From the NCBI GenBank assembly GCA_028753945.1, contig JAPNXP010000001.1, positions 9,600,501 through 9,664,500 of the forward strand: 64,000 nt of DNA, read 5' to 3'. Below, piece by piece: positions 53,181-63,060 of the stretch; positions within the stretch are counted from its first letter, which is position 1; each line of letters begins with the position of its first letter. The position numbers were made by a program, and so were the translations under genes. The DNA is from Hexactinellida sp. DTS-2022. Its lineage: Eukaryota; Porifera; Hexactinellida. The notes under the pieces are model-generated. The model was given only the letters and a program-made list of their open reading frames with translations. It did not search any database and was not told where the DNA came from.

Positions 53181-53608
53181 TCTATGGGATCATAAACTAT
53201 TTAAGTTACCTATTTACCTTTTAAATATCCATTATTATTATCAAAACATTATGTAACACAAAACGACATGCAATATATGTATGTTGCTCGTCATCAATCA
53301 CTTTGGTACTTATAATTATTACTAAAAAGTAGCCTGTACTGTTTCTGGGTAAAATCTTTTCTCTTGGGTTTGATTATGTTCCTTGCATCACTATAGTATT
53401 TCTATCAGCATAATCACCACGATGATGACAAGTGATTCGTACTAAAACTGGACAAACATCGAAATTCCAAGTGGGTCAATGGTCACATAGCCATGACCCA
53501 TGAACCATACCATAGGATGAATATGTGTTGTAAGTTGTAGCACATTACTATTCGTGCTATGGCGTGTTCGCTCGTGACAGGGTCGTACAATACAAGTACC
53601 ACTATACA
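53181..53608. other. No gene seen
   Basis: AT-rich spacer. Confidence 0.35.
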
Positions 53609-53700
53609 GTGGTGTTCGCGTAAAACTAAGTCACATTTGGCACGAAATTCGCTTGCTAATGGGCGAAGTCGCTATTAGAGGAGCATAATTAGCAATATCA
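53609..53700 (+). mobile_element. Partial MITE related to 7761-7933
   Basis: ACAGTGGTGTTCGCGTAAAAC, then GCTATTAGAGGAGCA. The right end was not found. Confidence 0.6.
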
Positions 53701-53724
53701 TTAAATACTTATTTTGGAACTATA

Positions 53725-53833
53725 GAAAATCTAAAATTACAGCTGTGCCGACTGCATATTTATTTGGAGGCACTCACTATATTTGGTGGTTCATTGACTA
53801 ATGCTGTCTGCACAGTTGTAATTTTAGATTTTC
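53725..53833. repeat. Conserved hairpin, copy 9, with paired substitutions
   Basis: Arm 1 AAAATCTAAAATTACAGCTG, arm 2 (reversed) AAAATCTAAAATTACAACTG. Both arms carry CTAAAATTAC where the usual sequence is CCAAAATTGC. Confidence 0.88.
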
Positions 53834-54600
53834 CCTCCTAGGCTGGAATGAATATATAAATGTAACCACCCCTTTGGTCTCGTTAACTTCGCGATGGCTC
53901 ACTTATCGCTACTACTCATTTAGAAATATTCCCTTAAGTATTTGTATTATCTATTTTTCAAATTCACCACTACACACAATAATTATTAATCAATTTCCAG
54001 TTAACAAAGTCTTCAGTATATGCATTTATCTGCAATATCCTTTGCCCTCCATGTACATACAAATTTTCTTCGATTTGTATAACAGCATAAGGACGAGTCA
54101 AGTGAAGTCATAATAGAATTTGGAATTTAATGTCAATCTTGAATGAAATAATAACTGACACCATTCTCAACTAGTTAGTTACCTCCAGGGTCTGGAAATA
54201 ACAAGACCAAGATTATATCAAAATATATTACATGAAAAACCCCGTCCTTTTTAAAAAGAAACACTGATATCAGGATGAAATCACTTTGCAGTTTATCAAG
54301 GGTATAGTTTGTACAATAGGTAACGACAACTATGTGGAATAGCTTGACCTGTCTGACTTGTCTTATGATTCGCAATCTCACATGAGACAGAAATGGAGTT
54401 ACGAAATTCTCAGTGTGTGGTCTGCCTACAAAGAAGATGCCACTTGCCTATTTATGCCTTGTAGACACGCGAACAGTTGTCGAGATTGCAGTGAACAACA
54501 GAGTTAGAGCTGTACTCAAATTGAGAGGAGACGCCAATCGGCCAACACCTATTCATAATAAATCAGGCAAAGCAAAGGCAACTTTTTGTTGTTAATTAAA
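53834..54600. other. No gene seen
   Basis: Spacer with short open frames lacking recognisable motifs. Confidence 0.35.
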
Positions 54601-54709
54601 TTAATGAATTTGCTAGTGTCTGTAAATTATACTAGAAAGGTGTTGCCCGATATGTAAGTTTGATCATTTGGAATTTGTTGAAACACCTTGAAGCGTTCAT
54701 GACATGTCG

Positions 54710-54830
54710 AAAAAATCCAAAATTGCAGCCTTTGCCGAAAGTATTTCCCTTTTGGAGGAGTTACCCAACCACCAAATGTAGTGCCTACAAAGTGAAATGC
54801 GTCGGCACAGGCTGCAATTTTGGATTTTTT
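54710..54830. repeat. Conserved hairpin, copy 10, upstream of gene 4
   Basis: Second subtype, as copy 7, at the equivalent place before gene 4. Arm 1 has lost part of the inner stem (GGAGGAGTTACCC). Confidence 0.88.
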
Positions 54831-55445
54831 AAAATTGGAATTTGATGATGTTATTTGAGTTTTGGAAAGAAAAATTTACGTAGTAATAAATAAATACTCA
54901 TGACAACAACAACAAATATGTTTATCTCTAAGCCTGTCTGTTTAGTGTAATAGCAACAAGTCCTATAGATAAATAAATAAAAGTGGACACAGTGTGCAAC
55001 ATAATCACCAAAATTTCTCCCAACAGCACAATTCCAAACCGGGTGTATCCTATATCAAATTCCTTCTTGACATAATCAGCTCTTTATTCTCAGTTTTATA
55101 AGTTTCAAATGATGCTGTTCGTAGATCGTCTTATTGCATTCCTTCTGTGTAATTGGTTGTCTTGACGACTGCTATTTTCTCCGACCTGTTTACAAGAAAA
55201 GAAATGAATTTAAAGTTTGGCGAATTCTATAGAAAAATCTATTTATACTTTCTGTCAAGTGTTATTACTTATGAGAGCATATTTACTATGCATGGTAACA
55301 ATAGAGCAATTGCTATAGGGAAACTGTACTTCCTATTACAACACACCCATATCACTAATGTACAAGTTTACTACAATATACAAATTTGAATAATTATTTA
55401 CAATAAACTTCACCTTTCACTTTGTTCCTTAATATTCTACATCTC

Positions 55446-56975
55446 ATGTTTCTATCGATCCTATCGATTCCTGTTTTCCTGCTACTCTGCAGTTATACCC
55501 CTGTGGTACACGGAATTTGCGATGAGGCAGAATTTACTTGTGATATTCAAAATATTTACAGTCACTGTACAATCAATGCAGATAACGGTATCAGGACAAG
55601 CTACCTTATGGCGAAGTGTTCTGGTGAAATAGCAGCGACTGGAAGATCTTATCTTTACTTTCATTTGTATTTGACGGAGAATAATCAAACTATCACACTG
55701 GATATAGCTGCAGGTATAACCAGATTATCTTTGCTTGTTTATGATACAATCTCGATTGAATTCAAGACTCAAATTGACATCCGACATCTATCTTTATTTG
55801 CATACAATCCTGCTGTTATATATTATCTTCATGATTTCTTAAACTATTTCCCAAGCGTTACAGATCTCGCCATGCAACGTGCTGTATTCGATCGCTTTCC
55901 ATACTTAAACTCGACAAGTTTAACATTACTGTATCTCTACTACCCTACGCTACCTAATGTCGTAACCATTCTGCCGTCAATGCTTATTCTACCTAACTTG
56001 AATACGGTAGAATTGTATCAATTCGAAGATGCACTTTGGTATCATGCTATTCCCAGCAGTTTCGAGAATACTCGTATGGAGGATTTAGAACTGAGAGGAA
56101 TACAACACCTCTATAGTTACCAGTTTGCTAACTTGACATATCTGAGAACATTGTATTTGGCCAAATTCTTCACTAATTTCACATTTGAAGAGAACGCACT
56201 ATCTGGATTGGATGGATTGACACTATTATATACTCTGTACTTGCAAACAAATTTAGATTTCATTTTCAAAGAGACATTTCCTAGTTTAACACAATTCGTT
56301 TTAAGCTATTCTTCTATAACTACACTGGACCAAAGTTTTTTTGAGAAACAGAAAGCATTATCCGAAATAACTGCTGATTCTGTTCCATTCCATTGTAACT
56401 GCGACATGGCATGGGTTAGTCATGTTGTTAATAATCTTGGTTGGAGAGTTAATTTTGCCATATGTGCAACCCCTTCTAACTTAAATGAAAACCTAATTAG
56501 TGATAGTTCCAATTACGTTACCTGTCCAATCCAATCCTACCATTGCTTTATTGATACTTTCATTTGTCCTCTCAACAGCAACTGTGTTAACACAGCTAAC
56601 AGTGCTTATTGTGAATGCATAGCTGGATACACACTAAATGCAACCAACAACTTATGTGTGGATACTAACGAGTGTATTGATACCAATAATTGCGAACATA
56701 ACTGTATAAATACAATCGGTTCCTACTCATGTTCCTGTATATCTGGATACACTCTTAATCCCCCTCACTCCTGTGAGGATATTAACGAATGTTCTACTTC
56801 CAACAACAACTGTGAACACAACTGTACTAACACTTTAGGTACCTATACATGTTCCTGTATACCTGGTTTCACGCTACAGTCAGATATGTCATCCTGTGTA
56901 TCAGGAGTTAGTCAGCTGACGGCTCCTATCCTCCTTGCACTCCTATCTCTAATCTTGAAAGCCTCACTTCTTTAA
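55446..56975 (+). CDS. LRR-EGF surface protein, copy 4
   Basis: Intact intronless frame, 509 residues from the Met that matches the starts of the other copies (MFLSILSIPVFLLLCSYTP). Signal peptide, LRRs, C-cap, three EGF modules with all cysteines, GPI-type end identical to copy 1. LRR strands are again different: TRLSLLVYD, RHLSLFAY, DLAMQRAV, TLLYLYYP, NTVELYQF, EDLELRGI and RTLYLAKF. A Cys conserved in the other copies (VIYCPYDF) is lost (VIYYLHDF), and FKTQ lacks one Asn. From about residue 350 to the end, and on into the 3' flank, it is almost the same as copy 1, whereas its LRR part is closer to copy 2: a mosaic. Confidence 0.92.
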   Translation: MFLSILSIPVFLLLCSYTPVVHGICDEAEFTCDIQNIYSHCTINADNGIRTSYLMAKCSGEIAATGRSYLYFHLYLTENNQTITLDIAAGITRLSLLVYDTISIEFKTQIDIRHLSLFAYNPAVIYYLHDFLNYFPSVTDLAMQRAVFDRFPYLNSTSLTLLYLYYPTLPNVVTILPSMLILPNLNTVELYQFEDALWYHAIPSSFENTRMEDLELRGIQHLYSYQFANLTYLRTLYLAKFFTNFTFEENALSGLDGLTLLYTLYLQTNLDFIFKETFPSLTQFVLSYSSITTLDQSFFEKQKALSEITADSVPFHCNCDMAWVSHVVNNLGWRVNFAICATPSNLNENLISDSSNYVTCPIQSYHCFIDTFICPLNSNCVNTANSAYCECIAGYTLNATNNLCVDTNECIDTNNCEHNCINTIGSYSCSCISGYTLNPPHSCEDINECSTSNNNCEHNCTNTLGTYTCSCIPGFTLQSDMSSCVSGVSQLTAPILLALLSLILKASLL

Positions 56976-57276
56976 TCTCGTTAGGACTAACTCTATTTAT
57001 TCTTATTTATTTTCTAAACTTATTTTATAGTTCCTATTCTTTTCGAATTTCTATCTTTTCTTCATTTCAATGATTTCATTGACCCCCTCTCTTTCTAATA
57101 TTATTATTGTCTTTTTATTTGTTTCATTTATGTGTAACTAAACTTACTAATATTCGATAATAAATCTCTATTTGCTATTTGTTACTTTTAGATTCAGATA
57201 TTATTGGGATACTCGGGATATATATCACTCTATATAGACGGTCTATTTCTCTATGGTCTAAAAGCCCATCCATATA

Positions 57277-57345
57277 CAGTGCAACTTCGACTATCCGGAC
57301 TTCTTGGGACCACTCAAATCTGTCCGGATAATCGAGATTGCACTG
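57277..57345. mobile_element. 69 bp pogo-type palindromic MITE
   Basis: Duplicate of 41546-41614. Confidence 0.8.
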
Positions 57346-57363
57346 TATATGCTATGATGGGAC

Positions 57364-57796
57364 CATAGGCGTCGAACTTTCCAATTTTTCTGAAAATCTG
57401 GGGGGGGCAGCCAGAGAACATTTATAAGACATTTATTTTATTTTGCAATTAATAGGCAAAATCACGCATAAATAGTAAATAAATAACGTAAGTGAGATGC
57501 AAATTTACTGAGAAAGCTTTATGCAACTTGAAATTTTTGGCAAATTAAATGCTGTTATCCTCCACTGTTTCAACTAATTTTCAAGAGAAACGCCAGCTGA
57601 GGGGACGAAATCATACTTGCCAAACCTACAGGGATTCCCTGTACAGTACAGTACAGGGATTTAAACATTTTGGCGGTTCAGTACAGGCGTACAGGGATTT
57701 TTAATTTACTAATTATGTTTCAAATAATGCCTAAAAATGTCTACAGTGATGATACTATTCTGCCATGCATTCTGCATTGACCACAAAGGCACAACT

Positions 57797-57847
<51 letters not shown>

Positions 57848-58325
57848 GTAAACCTCTCAAAGCGGCACCCATCGGGAGAATGATTTTGTGCCGCTTCTCG
57901 GAGGTTGCCGCTTTGGGAGGTTGCTCGTAAGGTAAACTTCCCAAAGCGGGACCCATCGGGAGAATGATTTTGTGCCGCTTCTCGGAGGTTGCCGCTACTC
58001 GGAGGTGCCGCTTTGGGAGGTTTTACTGTATATATATATATATATATATATTCAAGCGTACAGGGATTCTCTGTACAATATATAATTCAATGCTTTCTCA
58101 ATTCCAAGTACTAATTTAGCTATGTAAGTGAATAGTAATTCCTTGGACGAGCGAGCGCAGCGAGCGAGAGATTTTTGGGGGTGTGTACATGGATTTTGGC
58201 CAATGTACAGGGGAAAATTGGAGCCCTGTACAGGGACATGACTCAATAAGGTTGGCAGGTATGCGAAATCTGGGGGGGGCGAGACCTATGCTGCCTCCCC
58301 CGCCCCCCCTGCAACGACGCCTATG
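57364..58325. mobile_element. hAT element, duplicate of 41633-42596
   Basis: Same ends, same 8 bp duplication (GATGGGAC) and same nested elements, so it was copied by duplication rather than by a new insertion. Confidence 0.9.
57845..58028. mobile_element. TA-flanked MITE nested in a TA run
   Basis: Duplicate of 42116-42299. Confidence 0.9.
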
Positions 58326-58437
58326 GATGGGACCAACTTGAGTTGGGACAATATAGTGTGTCCGGATATTCGAAGAGTCCGGATAATCGAGGTTCTACTG
58401 TAAGTATAATCTTATACTACACATATTATATAATTTA

Positions 58438-58569
58438 AAAAAAAATCCAAAATTGCAGCCTGTGCCGACGCATGATCCTTTGGTGGCACTATATTATGGA
58501 TGTGGTTCGTTGATAGTGCCTCCAAAAGAACATGCTGTCGGCACAGGCTGCAATTTTGGATTTTTTTTT
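58438..58569. repeat. Conserved hairpin, copy 11
   Basis: Arms GCAGCCTGTGCCGACG and GTCGGCACAGGCTGC pair fully in the outer stem. Confidence 0.92.
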
Positions 58570-59976
58570 CCGCCAAGTCATCATCACTGTAAAGGTGTTG
58601 AATTATTTCAGAAAGGTGTTTCAGAAGGCTACGACCCTTAGAGTGTTGGATGTTTCCATTTAGCTCACTTCATTTGAGAGATATTCAAGTTTCAGTAGAA
58701 TATAATAGCTGATGACTCAGCATTTTTTATGTGAGTGTTGGGTCATCACCCAACATCAACTAACCCATTTTAAATATCGAATTAACAAATTGTAAAAACA
58801 CATTTTTTTGATGATGTCATCATCACCTCAAGGTGTCAAGACCCATTTGTAGAGGTGTTACGTGGCATAAGGATCAATTGATAAATTGGAAGTTTGTTTC
58901 TATCTAATTTGATTTCTGAGATTTATGATATTTAATTAATTTGTATAAATAATAATTAATAAATTAATAATTTACATCATTATTATGTACAGCAAAATAA
59001 ATAAAGTTCAATTATTTGCACTTATTATTAATTTAAATTGAATTTCACTATCTTATTTGAATTCAGCGCACTCGATAAGCCCAATAATCCAATTCGATCC
59101 GTCTATAAGTTAAATACAAAAGGAATTAATTATAATAAATTACGTCAGTACATTAATTGTGCAAGAATATTCTCGCGAAATAAATATAATCACTTTATCT
59201 GTCGTTGTTGTGGAATGTAAAATGTTAACGGTTCTATCATAAACCATCTTTAGTTTAATGCCATTCATTACTTATTGATAATAAATTAAATTATTAGTTA
59301 TTTATTTTAGCAATGTTATCCACGGTGAGTTGAGTAAAGTCAACAAATTCCTTATATAAATTAATTTAATTTAATCCATTGTATAGTAATGCTACAATTA
59401 AATAGAAGCCAGCTGGAATTTATAAGTTAAATCAATATAATTATCGCAAGTTGAATCACTAGAGTAGGATTTAATAAGTTAAATCAATATAATTATCGCA
59501 AGTTGAATCACTAGAGTAGGATTTAACAAGTTAAATCAATATAATTATCGCAAGTTGAATCACTAGAGTAGGATTTAACAAGTTAAATCAATATAATTAT
59601 TACAAGTTGAAACAATAGAATTAGATTTAACACTTTACTGAAATTGAAGTGTGAGTAAACAAAGAAATTTCAACCCCCATTTATGGCAGAAATTGACCCC
59701 TTTATTGGAAAATTTATTCTCCCATCAGACGCAGAATTTTATGGCGAATCCAAATATGAAATATAATTTGGGGGTTTAGTAAAATATCTTTCTAGCTATG
59801 GACCAGACAAATTTTGAAAGGTGTTAAAGATGTGTCAAAAATTTGTTAATCAAAAATCGTAACCCCAGGTGCAAATTAGACGGTCCATACGCACCTACAT
59901 GCCAAGTTTCAGCCCATCAACTATAAAGCTCAGGCCAGGGCACCGTCTACGGAGAAAAAATAAAAAAAATAAAAAT
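58570..59976 (+). repeat. Hairpin unit C1
   Basis: From CGCCAAGTCATCATCACTG to CACCGTCTACGGAG. It has four direct repeats of a ~58 base word (AAGTTAAATCAATATAATTA, then GTTGAATCACTAGAGTAGG) at 59420-59610. The part from 59171 is the mirror image of 63061-64000. No coding region. Confidence 0.85.
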
Positions 59977-60101
59977 AAAATCCAAAATTGCAGCTGTGCC
60001 GACGCATGTTCCTTTGGTGGCACTATATTTTGTTGGTGGGTTATTGATAGTGCCTCCAAAAGAACATGCTGTCAGCACATCTGCAATTTTGGATTTTTTT
60101 T
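59977..60101. repeat. Conserved hairpin, copy 12
   Basis: Arm 1 GCAGCTGTGCCGACG, arm 2 CTGTCAGCACATCTGC: intermediate between the AGCTG and AGCCTG subtypes. Confidence 0.88.
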
Positions 60102-60265
60102 CGCCAAGTCATCAACGCCTCAAGGTGTCATGATCCATTTGTTAATTGATCCGAGCCACAAGGAACGGTAGATAAATTTGAAGTTTGTTTCTATCATAAA
60201 CCATCTTGAGTTTAATGCCATTCATTCATTATGTATTGATAATAAATTATATTATTAGTTAATTT

Positions 60266-60672
60266 TTACTGTGCCGACTATACTATAGTATAGTGGCCCA
60301 GTTCTAATCTCACTGCCTTTATTTTTTTTTTTTTTTACTGTGCCGACTATACTATAGTATAGTGGCCCAGTATTAGAATCACTGCCTTTATTTTTATTAT
60401 TATTTTTTACTGTGCCGACTATACTATAGTATAGTGGCCCAGTATTAGAATCACTGCCTTTATTATTATTATTATTATTTTTATTATTACTGTGCCGACT
60501 ATACTATAGTATAGTGGCCCAGTATTAGAATCACTGCCTTTATTATTACTGTGCCGACTATACTATAGTATAGTGGCCCAGTATTGGTCTTAGTGCTTTG
60601 GTATATTATTATTACTGTGCCGACTATACTATAGTATAGTGGCCCAGTATTGGTCTTAGTGCTTTGGTTATT
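60266..60672 (+). repeat. Six tandem CTATACTATAGTATAG modules
   Basis: ACTGTGCCGACTATACTATAG, then TATAGTGGCCCAGT, repeats at 60268, 60338, 60408, 60487, 60548 and 60616, separated by T-rich or TTA-repeat spacers. Two spacer types (AGAATCACTGCCTTT and TGGTCTTAGTGCTTTGG). Confidence 0.95.
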
Positions 60673-61740
60673 ATTGGTCCGTAGATCCTCCACAGAACAG
60701 AGTTTTAGTAACTAAGAACTGAAATTTTCAGGATATGTGTCTCATGAGTTACAGATGTGCACCTGGGGTCACGATTTTTTATTACATTTTTTTGGACACA
60801 TTTTTGCACCTGTTTAATATTAGAAAAAGAACAATAAATTGTGCGAGAATATTCAATTTATATGCATTCGATAGAGAATTAAATTTTACACCTTTTCACA
60901 GTGCACGAATTTTCAAATTGCGCTTCGTTTGTGCCACAATTGAGTTGCAAGTTTCCTTTGTTTACTAACACTTCAGTTCAATTGAAGTGTTAAATCGAAT
61001 TCTATTGTTTCAACTTGTAATAATTATATTGATTCAACTTGTGAGATCGAGTAGGCTTCTATTTTCTAATTAAACCTAAGATTTTACATTCCACAACAAC
61101 GACAGATTAAGTGATTATATTTATTTCTGCGAGAATATTCTTGCACTGTTAATAGACTGACGTAATTAATTATAATTAATTCAGTCAGTATATGACTTAT
61201 ATAGATGCTTCCAATTTGTGTATTAGGGGTTATCGAGTGTGCGGAATTTAAATTTGATTACCAAATTAATTAATTAATTATTTATGACAAAATAATTAAC
61301 TTAAATATTGTAAGTTGACATTGAAATTGGTGTTATATTATAAATAATATTAATAATTATTTATACTAATTAATTAAATATCATAAATCTCAGAATTCAA
61401 ATAAGATAGAAACAAACTTCCAATTTATCAATTGGTCCTTATGGTACGTGCCACCTATACAAGTGGGTATTGACACCTTGAGGTGATGATGACATCGTTA
61501 AAAAAATGTGTTTTTACAATTTTGTTAATTCGATATTTATAATGGGTTAGTTGATGTTGGGTGATGACCCAACACTCACATAAAAAATGCTGAGTCATCA
61601 GCTATTATATTCTACTGAAACTTGAATATCTCTCAAATGAAGTGAGCTAAATGGAAACCTCCACCACTCTAAGGGTCGTAGCCTTCTGAAACACCTTTCT
61701 GAAATAAATTAACACCTTCAAAGTGATGATGACTTGGCGA
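60673..61740 (-). repeat. Hairpin unit D1, reversed
   Basis: Reversed relative of 37906-38974 (CACCTGGGGTCACGATTTTT; ACATTCCACAACAACGACAG; GTTGGGTGATGACCCAAC). Ends at hairpin copy 13. Confidence 0.85.
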
Positions 61741-61873
61741 AAAAAAAATCCAAAATTGCAGCATGTGCCGACAGCATGTTTCTTTGGAGGCACTATCAAT
61801 AAACATCCAACAAAATATAGTGCCACCAAAGGAACATGCGTCGGCACAGGCTGCAATTTTGGATTTTTTATTA
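61741..61873. repeat. Conserved hairpin, copy 13
   Basis: Reversed orientation: the CCGACAGCATG arm now comes first. Loop CAATAAACATCCAACAAAATA. Confidence 0.9.
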
Positions 61874-62930
61874 TTGGTCCGTAGCCTCTCTACTGAACAG
61901 AGTTTAATTAACTAAGAACCCAAAATTTCAGGACAGGTGTCTCATGGGTTACAGATGTGCACCTGGGGTCACGATTTTTTACTACATTTTTTTGGACACA
62001 TTTTTGCACCTGTTTAATATTAGAAAAAGAACAATAAATAGTGCACAAATATTTAATTTATATGCATTCGATAGAGAATTAAATTCTACACCTTTTCACA
62101 GTGCACGAATTTTTAAATTGAGTTTCGTTTGTGCCACAATTGAGTTGCAAGTTTCCTTTGTTTACTAACACTTCAGTTCAATTGAAGTGTTAAATCGAAT
62201 TCTATTGTTTCAACTTGTGATAATTATATTGATTCAACTTGTGAGATCGAGTAGGCTTCTATTTTCTAATTGAAAACTAAGATTTTACATTCCATAACAA
62301 CAACAGATTATGTGATTATATTTATTTCTGCTCAGAATATTCTTGAACAATGGATACATGAGATATTTAATTCTAATTAATTCGCTCTGTGTTTAACTTA
62401 GAGAAACGGTTCCAATTAGATTATTAGGGTATCGAGTGCGCTGAATTCAAATATGATAATGAAATTAAATTTAAATTAATTATTATAGCAAATAATTGAA
62501 CTTAATTTATTTTGATGTAAATAATATTGGTGTTAAATTATCTTAGATTAATTAAATATTTATACTAATTATCTAAATTTCATTAATCTCAGAAATGATA
62601 CAAGATAGAAACAAACTTTAAATTTATCAATTGGTCCTTATGGCACGTACCACCTATACAAGTGGATCTTGACACCTTGAGGTGATGATGACATCGTCAA
62701 AAGAATGTATTTTTACAATTTTGTGAATTAAATAATCCGCATGGGTTGGTTGGAGTTGGGTAAATACCCAACACGCACCTAAAAAATGCTGACTCAGCAA
62801 CATATTATATTCTATTGAAACTTGAATATCTCTCAAATGAAGTGAGCTAAATGGAAACTTCCACCACTCTAAGGGTCTATGCCTTCTGAAACACCTAATT
62901 TAACACCTTCATAGTGATGATGACATGGCG
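61874..62930 (-). repeat. Hairpin unit D2, reversed
   Basis: Tandem relative of D1 with the same landmarks. It ends at hairpin copy 14. Confidence 0.85.
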
Positions 62931-63060
62931 AAAAAAAATCCAAAATTGCAGCCTGTGCCGACAGCATGTTCCTTTGGAGGCACTATCAATAAACCACCAC
63001 CAAAATATAGTGCCACCAAGGAATATGCGTCGGCACAGGCTGCAATTTTGGATTTTTTTT
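62931..63060. repeat. Conserved hairpin, copy 14
   Basis: CCGACAGCATGTTCCTTTGG in arm 1 against GGAATATGCGTCGG in arm 2. The bulged A sits on the same arm, relative to the unit, as in the forward copies. Confidence 0.9.

Larger units (their letters stand above)
56492..58355. repeat. 1.86 kb tract nearly identical to 40762-42625
   Basis: It runs from the LRR C-cap of gene 4 through the EGF modules, 3' flank, pogo palindrome, hAT element, nested element and TA run. Few differences were seen, such as TCGAAGAGTCC against TTCCGG at the far end. Duplication or conversion happened after all those insertions. Confidence 0.9.
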
